In this document: positions 7,862 through 15,988 of the stretch, piece after piece | How positions within the stretch are numbered: position 1 is the stretch's first letter | Layout: every line of letters begins with the position of its first letter | From: JANXUC01 sp043782485 | Lineage (GTDB): Bacteria; Acidobacteriota; Terriglobia; Terriglobales; Acidobacteriaceae | Assembly: GCA_043782485.1 (NCBI GenBank) | Contig: JAYWAL010000048.1 | Span: forward strand, 1 to 64,000 | Direction: 5' to 3' | DNA length: 64,000 bases | Translations under genes and position numbers: made by a program | The notes under the pieces: model-generated | The model's input: the letters and a program-made list of their open reading frames with translations, nothing else | Databases searched by the model: none | Told to the model about the DNA's origin: nothing

Positions 7862-8968
7862 ATGGCAAAGCGCGTGAGCGTGGACCGCTGGTTGTTTGCT
7901 GTCACCCTGCTGCTCGTATTCGTTGGGCTGGTCATGGTGTTTAGCGCTTCCGCCGTGATGGCGAAAGAACGCTTTGGCTCGGCGTCGACGTTTTTGGTCC
8001 GGCAACTGGCTTGGGCTGTGGCGGGGCTGGTGGTGATGCTGCTGGCGATGCGCTTTGACTATCGCCGCTACAAGCATCCGGCGCTGGTCTTTTCCGCGCT
8101 TGGAATTACCACACTACTCTTGATTGCGGTGTTTCTGATGGACCGCTCGCACAATACCCACCGCTGGATTCGCTTCGGAGGGTTTTCCCTACAGCCCTCC
8201 GAACTGGCCAAGCCTGCGCTCATCCTGTTTTTGGCCTTCTTTTTGGAGTCGCGCTTCAAGTCTGTCGGTTCGACCAGTATCGACGACGTCCGCAATACGC
8301 TTTTGCCAGCGGCTGTGCCAGCGCTTGTATTCCTCATCTTGATTGTTCTTCAGCCGGATCTTGGCACTGCGATTGCCTGCGCTGGAATTGCCGCTAGCAT
8401 CCTTTATGTGGCGGGCTTGCGCATGCGCTATTTTGGGTACTCACTGCTGGCCGCGTCCCTGCCGCTTTATTACTTGTTGTTCCACGTAAGCTGGCGGCGC
8501 GAGCGCATGTTGGCCTTTATGAATCCGTTTGCTGACCCGCAGGGGCGCGGCTTCCACATGATTCAGTCTCTGATCGCGGTGAGCACCGGCGGCCTGACCG
8601 GCGTTGGATTGATGGAAGGCAAGCAGAAGCTGTTCTACCTGCCCGAACCACACACGGATTTCATCTTCGCCGTGATTTCCGAGGAGCTGGGCTTGATCGG
8701 CTCTATCTTTGTCGTTGCGTTGTTCGCCATTTTTCTGGTGCGGGGCGTCCGCACAGCGCTCAAGATTGAAGACCCGTTCGGGCGGCTTTTGGCAACGGGC
8801 ATCACCTGCATGGTGTGCCTGCAAGCCTTCATCAATGTCAGCGTTGTCCTGGGACTGATGCCGACCAAAGGCATTCCGCTGCCCTTTGTTTCCTACGGCG
8901 GCTCGTCGATTTTCGTCATGCTGATGTGTGTCGGAGTGCTACTCAACATCTCCAAGCAGATAGAATAA
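7862..8968 (+). CDS. ftsW: Lipid II glycan polymerase FtsW (SEDS family)
   Basis: The 368-aa polytopic protein has the SEDS signatures SLQPSELAKPALILFLAFF, VLQPDLGTA, PEPHTDFIFAVISEELG, LPFVSYGGSS and a C-terminal GVLLNISKQ. SEDS proteins polymerise glycan strands of peptidoglycan together with a class B PBP at the septum. The assignment as FtsW rather than RodA rests on the position next to murG, murC, ftsQAZ. The ribosome-binding site is weak (AAGGA about 14 bases upstream), so the exact start is less certain. murG follows after 5 bp. Confidence 0.93.
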   Translation: MAKRVSVDRWLFAVTLLLVFVGLVMVFSASAVMAKERFGSASTFLVRQLAWAVAGLVVMLLAMRFDYRRYKHPALVFSALGITTLLLIAVFLMDRSHNTHRWIRFGGFSLQPSELAKPALILFLAFFLESRFKSVGSTSIDDVRNTLLPAAVPALVFLILIVLQPDLGTAIACAGIAASILYVAGLRMRYFGYSLLAASLPLYYLLFHVSWRRERMLAFMNPFADPQGRGFHMIQSLIAVSTGGLTGVGLMEGKQKLFYLPEPHTDFIFAVISEELGLIGSIFVVALFAIFLVRGVRTALKIEDPFGRLLATGITCMVCLQAFINVSVVLGLMPTKGIPLPFVSYGGSSIFVMLMCVGVLLNISKQIE

Positions 8969-8973
8969 GCTCG

Positions 8974-10047
8974 ATGCGAGTGATCCTGGCGGGAGGCGGA
9001 ACGGGTGGACACGTCATCCCTGCGCTCGCCATAGCGCGCGAGCTGCAAGTCAACCACGCGGCGGACTGTTGTTTTATCGGAACATCGCGCGGCATTGAGA
9101 CCCGGCTCGTGCCTGCCGCCGGATTCCCTCTGGAGTTGATCCAGGTCGGCGCACTGAACCAGGTTAGCCTCGCTACCCGCGTCAAAACCCTCTTGGGCCT
9201 GCCGCTGGCGGTACTTGGTTCGCTGCGCATTGTCCGCAGGTTTCGTCCCGATGTCATGATTGGTGTGGGCGGCTATGCCTCTGGCCCGGCCCTGCTGGCC
9301 GCCGCCTTGAGTCGCGTGCCGACGGTTGCGTTTGAGCCGAACGTGGTTCCCGGTTTTGCCAATCGCAGGGTCGCACCCTTTGTTTCCGCTGCCGCCGTGC
9401 ACTTTGAGGAAACTAAGAAGTATTTTCGCAACTGCCACGTCACCGGCGTTCCCGTGCGCGCGGAATTCTTCGCACTCCCGCCGCGCGAGCTAGCCACGCC
9501 CCCGACTCTATTGGTCTTCGGAGGCAGCCAGGGTGCACGCGCCATCAACCAGGCCCTTTGCGGAGCCATGCCTGCGCTGCGTGTGAGCATCCCGGGTGTC
9601 CAGGTATTACACCAAACCGGCGAACGTGACTACGACGCGACGATTGCCGCATACGAGAAGTTGGGCGCCCCGGTTGAGGTTTTCAAGTTTATGGATAACA
9701 TGCCTGCCATGTTCGCGCGCGCTGACCTGATTGTCAGCCGTGCCGGAGCCAGCACGGTGGCGGAAATTGCGGCGGCGGGAAAACCCTCGATATTTGTTCC
9801 ATTTCCGAAGGCCGCCGACGACCATCAACGCCGCAACGCCGAAGCCATGCAAGCGGCTGGCGCCGCCGTGATGCTGGAAGAACGTGACCTCTCAACCGCC
9901 AGACTGGCCGCGATCGTCACCGAACTCCTCTCGAATGCAGTAAAGTTAAGGGCGATGTCCGCAGCTGCGCGCGAGATGGCCCACCCGAATGCTACCCGCG
10001 ACATCGCGAATCTGGCACTAAGCCTGGTTCGAGCCACTGATAACTGA
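8974..10047 (+). CDS. murG: UDP-N-acetylglucosamine--(MurNAc-pentapeptide) pyrophosphoryl-undecaprenol transferase MurG
   Basis: The 357-aa GT28 glycosyltransferase begins MRVILAGGGTGGHVIPALAI; the open frame further upstream overlaps ftsW and is not used. The N-domain has the GGTGGH phosphate/membrane loop and the C-domain has VFGGSQGARAIN and SRAGASTVAEIAAAGKPSIFVP for UDP-GlcNAc binding. It makes lipid II from lipid I at the inner membrane face. It starts 5 bp after ftsW stops, as in a conserved dcw order. Confidence 0.96.
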   Translation: MRVILAGGGTGGHVIPALAIARELQVNHAADCCFIGTSRGIETRLVPAAGFPLELIQVGALNQVSLATRVKTLLGLPLAVLGSLRIVRRFRPDVMIGVGGYASGPALLAAALSRVPTVAFEPNVVPGFANRRVAPFVSAAAVHFEETKKYFRNCHVTGVPVRAEFFALPPRELATPPTLLVFGGSQGARAINQALCGAMPALRVSIPGVQVLHQTGERDYDATIAAYEKLGAPVEVFKFMDNMPAMFARADLIVSRAGASTVAEIAAAGKPSIFVPFPKAADDHQRRNAEAMQAAGAAVMLEERDLSTARLAAIVTELLSNAVKLRAMSAAAREMAHPNATRDIANLALSLVRATDN

Positions 10048-10072
10048 CGACTGACAGCTAGTAACAGCTCTT

Positions 10073-11455
10073 ATGTTTGCCAAAATTCAGCGCATTCATT
10101 TCGTAGGCATCGGCGGCATTGGCATGAGCGGTATTGCCGAGGTCTTGCTGAATCTCGGCTACAAAATTTCCGGTTCGGATCTGAAGTCGACCGCGGTGAC
10201 TCAGAGATTGGCGTCCATGGGTGCGCAGATTTTTCCCGGTCACCGGGCGGACAATGTCACCGGCGCGGACGTAGTTGTGACCAGCTCCGCCATCCTTCGC
10301 GATAATCCAGAGGTCACGGAAGCCACTCGCTTGCACATTCCCATCATCCAACGAGCCGAGATGCTGGCGGAACTGATGCGCTTGAAGTACGGCATCGCCA
10401 TTGCCGGAATGCACGGCAAAACTACGACTACGTCGATGGTGGCTGCGGTCCTTGCCGCCGGGGGACTGGACCCAACCGTTGTGGTGGGTGGACGCGTGGA
10501 TGCCATGGGTTCCAACGCCCGCCTGGGTAATTCTCAATATTTGGTAGCGGAGGCGGATGAGAGTGACCGTTCATTTCTCAAGCTTTCGCCCATACTCTCT
10601 GTGGTCACTAATCTCGATCGTGAACACATGGATTGCTATCGAGACATGAAGGACGTGGAAGATACGTTCGTCGAATTCATGAACCGGGTTCCATTTTATG
10701 GCATGGTGGTGGCGTGTGCGGACGATGCCTTGCTGCGGGCGCTGCTGCCGCGAGTGAAGCGCCGCGTGGTCACGTATGGCACTACCCAGGACGCCGATTT
10801 TCGAGTACAGCCTCAGCTCACGGACAGGCAGGCGTCGACCTTGAATCGCTTTCAAGTTCGTTACAAGAACCAGGATTTAGGTGAGTTCCAGCTTCACGTG
10901 CCGGGCCAGCACAATGTTCTGAATGCGACCGCGGCGATCGCTGTTGGCATTGGTCTCGATCTTTCTCCTGACCAGATTCGCGGGGCTTTGCAGTCTTTTC
11001 GTGGGGTCGACCGGCGCTTTGAGCGGAAAGGCGTGGTGCGCGGTGTCACCGTGGTGGATGACTACGGCCACCACCCCACCGAGATTCGCGCCACGCTGTC
11101 GGCCGCAAAGCAAGCAGGTTTTGCCCGTGTCCATGTTATTTTTCAACCGCATCGGTACACGCGCACACAACTCCTCATGGAAGAATTCGCAACCGCCTTC
11201 AGCGATGCCACTACGGTCGCCGTCCTCGATATTTACCCCGCCAGCGAAGCGCCGATCCCCGGAATTACTGCGGAAGTCCTGTCGCAACACATCCGCAATC
11301 AAGGCCAGCGCGATGCGCATTATGCGCCGTCTTTTCCCGAAGCTGTCGCTTCGGCGGGGAGCGCCGCGCGGGACGGAGATCTCATTCTCACCCTCGGCGC
11401 GGGCAATGTGTCGCAGCTCGGTCCGCTGGTCCTCGAGCAACTCGCCCGCACCTAG
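10073..11455 (+). CDS. murC: UDP-N-acetylmuramate--L-alanine ligase MurC
   Basis: The 460-aa Mur ligase has the N-terminal FVGIGGIGMSGIAEVLLNLG Rossmann motif, the P-loop GMHGKTTTTSM, the EADESDRSFL region, DREHMDCY, and a C-domain with DDYGHHPTEIRATL. It adds L-Ala to UDP-MurNAc in the cytoplasm. It lies 25 bp after murG. The usual followers murB and ddl are missing here: the next gene is ftsQ. Confidence 0.96.
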   Translation: MFAKIQRIHFVGIGGIGMSGIAEVLLNLGYKISGSDLKSTAVTQRLASMGAQIFPGHRADNVTGADVVVTSSAILRDNPEVTEATRLHIPIIQRAEMLAELMRLKYGIAIAGMHGKTTTTSMVAAVLAAGGLDPTVVVGGRVDAMGSNARLGNSQYLVAEADESDRSFLKLSPILSVVTNLDREHMDCYRDMKDVEDTFVEFMNRVPFYGMVVACADDALLRALLPRVKRRVVTYGTTQDADFRVQPQLTDRQASTLNRFQVRYKNQDLGEFQLHVPGQHNVLNATAAIAVGIGLDLSPDQIRGALQSFRGVDRRFERKGVVRGVTVVDDYGHHPTEIRATLSAAKQAGFARVHVIFQPHRYTRTQLLMEEFATAFSDATTVAVLDIYPASEAPIPGITAEVLSQHIRNQGQRDAHYAPSFPEAVASAGSAARDGDLILTLGAGNVSQLGPLVLEQLART

Positions 11456-11601
11456 ACTTTCGCTTTATCTTCTCCCAAGCCAGTAAACATGCGGGTCCCG
11501 TGCACCCCACTTCTGTGCCGCGTACCAACATTCTCTCTCGGCAAGGGCTCAAAACGTGGTTATATTTGAAAGATCAACTGGCGATTCACCAGCGACAACC
11601 C

Positions 11602-12954
11602 ATGGCGCGGACAGACAGCGCAGTGTTGCCGCACGAAGAAACTGCTCCCGCTCAAGAGGAGTTTCTTCATCCGGAAATGGACGCACGCTTCACGAACCTC
11701 GACGAAGAGGATGCCACTCCTTTTCTTCGAAAGCAGAGGCGCGTCCCAGTCCGCCGCGGCCCCCTTCCTAAAAAAACCACCAAGCTGCTCAAGTGGCTCG
11801 GCTTGGCTGCGGGCATGCTCGTCCTGCTTGGCATCGCCTACGGGTTTCTCTATCAGTATGGTGAACGGTCCTGGCGCTTTCGCGTGGAATCCAGCGACCA
11901 GATCGAAATCGCGGGCACGCAAAACGTAACGCGTGGCCAGGTCATGGACGCGCTCGGCAGCGATATTGGGAGGAACATCTTTTTCGTCCCGCTCGACGAG
12001 CGCCGCGCGCAGCTGGAACAAATTCCCTGGGTGGAATCGGCCTCGGTCATGCGCTTTGTTCCTAACCGGCTCAAGGTTGCTGTGCAGGAACGCACGCCTG
12101 TGGCGTTCGTCCGGATCGGCTCGCACATCGGCCTGATCGACAACACCGGGCACATCATGGAACTTCCGCCCCACAGCAAGACGCAGTATTCGTTCCCTGT
12201 AATCGCCGGCACGCGTGACACGGAGCCGCTTTCCACGCGCGCCGCAAGGATGAAGGTCTATAACGAACTGGTGCGAGAGCTCGATTCCGAAGGCGGCCAC
12301 TATTCGTCCGAGCTCAGCGAAGTTGACCTCACGGACCCCGAGGACACCAAGGTTCTGATCAGCGATCCATCCGGCGACGTGCTGCTTCACCTGGGGTCCG
12401 TCAGTTCAGGTTCTGGAAATTACCTGGATCGCGTCAAGCTCTACCATGCCCACGTAGGCGAGTGGCGCCAGCAGTTTGAAAAGCTGGACTCCGTAGACCT
12501 CCGCTATGAACGGCAAATCGTGGTGAACCCCGATCTGCGGTCGCCCACGCCAACCGTCTCCCTCTCTCCCGCCGCGGCCAAAGCCGCCGTCACCGCGGGT
12601 GTTCCGGCCATTGCCATGACAGCCGCCGCTCTGGTCAAGCGCCAGCAAGCCATTGCCAAGCCGCCTCTAGTCGCCGCCAAGTCTACGACGAAACTTCCAG
12701 CAAAAGCGGCGACGCATCCGGCGAAGCCCCCTAACAAGCCCGCGGCAAAGACTCATGCAGTCAAGAAAGTCCTACGCCGGGCTAAGCCGCCAAACAAACG
12801 GAGCAAGCCAGCGAAGCACGCCGCCAGGCAAACTCAATCCGCCGCGAAAACGGTGAAGCGAGCCAGCATGCTAGCGCCAGCCAAACCGCACCAGACGGGG
12901 ACCACAAAACGCTCGACCCAAGGCAAGCCACACGCCGCAATCGCGAAACAGTAA
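11602..12954 (+). CDS. ftsQ: Cell division protein FtsQ/DivIB with a long lysine-rich C-terminal tail
   Basis: About 450 aa from the ATG (MARTDSAVLPHEE). A GTG at 11500 would add 34 residues, and neither start has a clear ribosome-binding site. Order: acidic cytoplasmic N-terminus, basic stretch (RRVPVRRGPLPKKTTK), one transmembrane helix (LLKWLGLAAGMLVLLGIAYG), a POTRA domain (IEIAGTQNVTRGQVMDAL) and the FtsQ beta domain to about residue 312 (DSVDLRYERQIVVNPD). The last ~100 residues are an Ala/Lys/Pro-rich, histone-H1-like tail placed in the periplasm. FtsQ links early and late divisome proteins. The tail is not part of the classical family and may contact the negatively charged cell wall. 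Confidence 0.88.
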   Translation: MARTDSAVLPHEETAPAQEEFLHPEMDARFTNLDEEDATPFLRKQRRVPVRRGPLPKKTTKLLKWLGLAAGMLVLLGIAYGFLYQYGERSWRFRVESSDQIEIAGTQNVTRGQVMDALGSDIGRNIFFVPLDERRAQLEQIPWVESASVMRFVPNRLKVAVQERTPVAFVRIGSHIGLIDNTGHIMELPPHSKTQYSFPVIAGTRDTEPLSTRAARMKVYNELVRELDSEGGHYSSELSEVDLTDPEDTKVLISDPSGDVLLHLGSVSSGSGNYLDRVKLYHAHVGEWRQQFEKLDSVDLRYERQIVVNPDLRSPTPTVSLSPAAAKAAVTAGVPAIAMTAAALVKRQQAIAKPPLVAAKSTTKLPAKAATHPAKPPNKPAAKTHAVKKVLRRAKPPNKRSKPAKHAARQTQSAAKTVKRASMLAPAKPHQTGTTKRSTQGKPHAAIAKQ

Positions 12955-12970
12955 TGGAAAAAATGTGCCT

Positions 12971-14206
12971 ATGACCTCGACCAATATGACCAGCACCAGC
13001 GACAACCTGATCACTGCTATCGACCTCGGCAGTTCCAAAACTGTCGTGCTCGTCGCCGAGGTCACCAGCGCCGGCCTGCGCTATCGCGGTCACGGCGTAG
13101 CCGAGTCGCGAGGTTCGCACAAAGGCGTCATCGTCGATCTGGATCGCGCAGCCGCATCCATTCAGAAGGCCGCCGAGCAGGCGGAAAACACTGCCGGTGC
13201 TCCGGTCGAGCGCGCCATCGTTGGCATTGGCGGAGCGCACGTTCGCGGTGTCAACAGCCAGGGCGGCATTAGCCTGGGCTTGCGAGCCCGTGAAATTACC
13301 CGCGAGGAAATTCGCCAGTCCGTCGAAAAGGCCCGCGCCATCGCCCTTCCAGCCGACCGGGAAGTTCTCCACCTGCTCCCCAGGGAATTCGTGCTGGACG
13401 GCCAACCCGGCATCCACGATCCGCTCGGCATGATGGCCACGCGCCTCGAAGTTCGCGTCCACATTCTCACCGCTGCCACTAGCGCCGTGCAAAACGTTGT
13501 CACCGCCGTCAACCGCGCCGGCGTCGAAGTCTCAGACACCGTATTCGAACCGCTCGCCTGCGCCGACTCCGTGCTTCGCAGCGACGAACGCGAAGTCGGT
13601 GTCTGCCTCGTTGACATTGGTGCTGGCTCCACGGAAATGATTGTGTATCACGAAGGCGCGGTCGTCCACTCCGCCGTGATTCCCATCGGCGGCGACCACT
13701 TCACCAGCGATTTGACTGTGGGCCTCGCCACCCCGGGCGTCGAAGCGGAAAAAATTAAACGAATTTACGGAAACGCCGTGGTCACCCTCATCCCCGAAGG
13801 CAACGAGGTCGAAGTCCCGTCTGTCGGCGATCGTCCGTCGCGGATGGTATCCCAGCGTTTCATCGGTGAAATTTTGGAGCCTCGCGCCCGCGAACTCTTC
13901 GAGATGATGCGGCAAAATCTCCGCCAATCCGGCTATCTCGACATTTGCGCCGGAGGCTGCGTGCTCAGCGGCGGCGGCACGCGGCTGGCCGGAATCCTGG
14001 ATGTCGCCGAGTCCACCCTGCGCCGCCCCCTGCGCCTCTCCTGGCCCACGCCCATGGCCAAGATGCCCCGCATTCTCGCCGAACCCGAATATGCCACCGT
14101 GCTGGGCATGGCGCTCTATTCTCATCGCGTGCGCGTGGCCCGCGGCATGCAAGACGGTCGCTGGAGCACGCGCCTCAAATCGTTCTTCGGCAGGAAAGGC
14201 GCATGA
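12971..14206 (+). CDS. ftsA: Cell division protein FtsA
   Basis: 411 aa from the ATG at 12971 (a GTG at 12965 is an alternative). Actin-fold ATPase with the phosphate-1 motif AIDLGSSKTVVLVAEV, an SHS2/1C domain, the phosphate-2 region VCLVDIGAGSTEMIVY and the adenosine motif VLSGGGTRLAGI. The C-terminal residues WSTRLKSFFGRKGA form the amphipathic membrane-targeting helix that anchors FtsZ filaments. It starts 16 bp after ftsQ. The gap to ftsZ (234 bp) is filled by an inverted-repeat element, which may weaken co-transcription with ftsZ. Confidence 0.95.
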   Translation: MTSTNMTSTSDNLITAIDLGSSKTVVLVAEVTSAGLRYRGHGVAESRGSHKGVIVDLDRAAASIQKAAEQAENTAGAPVERAIVGIGGAHVRGVNSQGGISLGLRAREITREEIRQSVEKARAIALPADREVLHLLPREFVLDGQPGIHDPLGMMATRLEVRVHILTAATSAVQNVVTAVNRAGVEVSDTVFEPLACADSVLRSDEREVGVCLVDIGAGSTEMIVYHEGAVVHSAVIPIGGDHFTSDLTVGLATPGVEAEKIKRIYGNAVVTLIPEGNEVEVPSVGDRPSRMVSQRFIGEILEPRARELFEMMRQNLRQSGYLDICAGGCVLSGGGTRLAGILDVAESTLRRPLRLSWPTPMAKMPRILAEPEYATVLGMALYSHRVRVARGMQDGRWSTRLKSFFGRKGA

Positions 14207-14220
14207 CTACCAACTCACTC

Positions 14221-14390
14221 TGTCATCCTGAGCGAAACATTCCCGCTCGCGCAGCGAACGGGAATGTGCAGTCGAACGACCCCTGCCCAACCATAACCGC
14301 CGGGACAGCGAAAAGTTATTCACCGCCCGCCCAGTACGACAGCACAGAAAACGCAGGAATCTTTCGACTACACATTCGCTCAAGATGACA
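14221..14390. repeat. Intergenic inverted-repeat element between ftsA and ftsZ (TGTCATCCTGAGCGAA family)
   Basis: The left end TGTCATCCTGAGCGAA (14221-14236) is matched at 14375-14390 by TTCGCTCAAGATGACA, its inverted complement with one mismatch. Directly inside the left end is a second hairpin: ACATTCCCG at 14237-14245 pairs with CGGGAATGT at 14259-14267. No open frame of note lies inside. Similar ends occur at 18294-18437 and in truncated form at 50532. It reads as a MITE-like or REP-like repeat. Confidence 0.75.
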
Positions 14391-14440
14391 TTTATTTTTT
14401 GGAACCACTCGACTCAACGACCACAAAAGGGGAACAGCAA

Positions 14441-15727
14441 ATGGAAAACCCAGCCAACATCCGCATCAGCTTCCAGGACGACGCCCGTAACGACGCCCGC
14501 ATCAAGGTAATCGGCGTGGGCGGAGGCGGCTGCAACGCCGTCAACCGCATGATTGATGCAGGCGTCGAAGGCGTCGAATTCGTAGTCGCCAACACCGACC
14601 TGCAAGCCCTGCGCATGTCCCGCGCCGTGGTCAAGATTCAGCTCGGCGTCAAGCTGACCAATGGCCTCGGCGCCGGTGCCAACCCCGAAGTCGGCCGCAA
14701 AGCCGCCCTCGAAGACTCGGAAAAAATCATCGAGGCCCTCGAAGGCGCTGACATGGTGTTCATCACCACCGGCCTCGGTGGTGGCACCGGAACCGGCGCT
14801 GCCCCCATCATCGCTTCGCTCGCCAGCGAAATGGGCGCGCTCACCGTGGGCGTCGTCACCAAGCCCTTTGGCTTCGAAGGCAAGCGCCGCATGCAGCAGG
14901 CCGAAAAGGGTATGGCCGAACTGGTGGAGGCCGTCGACACCATGATCGCCATCCCCAACGAAAAGCTGCTCGCCGTGGCGCAGGATGCGGGCTTCTTCGA
15001 ATCGTTCCGCATCGCCGACGATATTCTGCGCCAGGGCGTGCAGGGCATTTCCGACATCATCACCATCCCCGGCATCATCAATCGCGACTTCGCCGACGTA
15101 AAGGCGATCATGTCGGGCATGGGCTACGCCGTCATGGGCACCGCCACCGCCAGCGGCCCCCGCCGCGCCGCCGAGGCCGCCAACAAAGCCATTGCCTCGC
15201 CACTGCTCGAAGCCGGAGCCATTGACGGTGCCCGCGGCATCCTTATCAACGTCACCGGCTCCAGCTCGCTGAAGTTGTCCGAAGTCAACGAAGCCAGCAT
15301 GATCATCCAGGCCGCCGCCCACGAGGACGCCAACATTATCTTCGGTGCCGTGCTCGACGACAAAATGCAGGACAGCCTGAAAATCACGGTCATCGCCACC
15401 GGCTTCAAAGACATCCCCCGCTTCGAACGCGAACGGATTTACACCCACAACGCGCCCATCATTGTGCGCGATTCCCCTTCCTATTCAGCTCCGGAGCCGG
15501 AACCCGTTTTCGAACCCGAGCCGATGCGGATCATGTCGGCTGCCAGCTCGGATTTCACCGATGCGTTCGTCCCGTCGGGGCACGCCGGGTCGGCCGCTCT
15601 CGGCATGGAGGCGCAGACCACCGCCTACGAAGCGCCGCCAGCGTATGACCCACCGGCCTACGAGCAATACGACCAGCACGACCTTGATGTGCCCGCCTTC
15701 ATCCGCAAGCGGGCCGAAATCATGTAG
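14441..15727 (+). CDS. ftsZ: Cell division GTPase FtsZ
   Basis: 428 aa from the ATG at 14441, which has AAAAGGGG eight bases upstream; the TTG at 14399 is rejected. Tubulin signature GLGGGTGTGAAPIIASLA, N-terminal VIGVGGGGCNAVNRMID, T7 loop DFADVKAIMSGMGYAVMG. A ~65-residue Glu/Pro/Tyr-rich linker ends in the conserved C-terminal peptide DVPAFIRKRAE that binds FtsA and other Z-ring partners. Forms the Z-ring. The following 260 bp carry two small palindromes and a likely promoter for the next gene. Confidence 0.97.
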   Translation: MENPANIRISFQDDARNDARIKVIGVGGGGCNAVNRMIDAGVEGVEFVVANTDLQALRMSRAVVKIQLGVKLTNGLGAGANPEVGRKAALEDSEKIIEALEGADMVFITTGLGGGTGTGAAPIIASLASEMGALTVGVVTKPFGFEGKRRMQQAEKGMAELVEAVDTMIAIPNEKLLAVAQDAGFFESFRIADDILRQGVQGISDIITIPGIINRDFADVKAIMSGMGYAVMGTATASGPRRAAEAANKAIASPLLEAGAIDGARGILINVTGSSSLKLSEVNEASMIIQAAAHEDANIIFGAVLDDKMQDSLKITVIATGFKDIPRFERERIYTHNAPIIVRDSPSYSAPEPEPVFEPEPMRIMSAASSDFTDAFVPSGHAGSAALGMEAQTTAYEAPPAYDPPAYEQYDQHDLDVPAFIRKRAEIM

Positions 15728-15737
15728 TTAACGGATG

Positions 15738-15795
15738 AGTAACCCAACAATGGTTACTTTGGGGATGTTCTTTCCGTAACTTGTCTGCAAGTTAC
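15738..15795. promoter_or_regulatory. Two adjacent palindromes downstream of ftsZ
   Basis: AGTAACC (15738-15744) pairs with GGTTACT (15752-15758), and GTAACTTG (15776-15783) pairs with CAAGTTAC (15788-15795). Both are perfect and share a GTAAC/GTTAC core. The second is followed at once by TGTATAAAAAT, which resembles a -10 region. They could be operator half-sites for the transpeptidase gene or weak transcription-end hairpins of ftsZ; neither has a strong T-run. No gene was seen in 15728-15988. Confidence 0.4.
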
Positions 15796-15988
15796 TGTAT
15801 AAAAATGACTTAGGTCCACAGGCCGAGTTGTGACAAAGGTAAATTTGCCGTTGCCTTCAGCCGTTCTAGACCGTAGCATTCATTCACGGTAGGGTTCTTG
15901 CGGGGTTCGCCTACAGGGTTTTCCGCCGTTGGCGGATTGTGCATCTGAACGAGTAGAAGCGCTGGTACCGGCGGGAGCGGCCACAAGC

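Noticed and set aside
14414..15448. 344-aa open frame on the minus strand
   Set aside because: It is antisense to ftsZ, Gly/Asp/His-rich with no motif; a result of high GC third positions.
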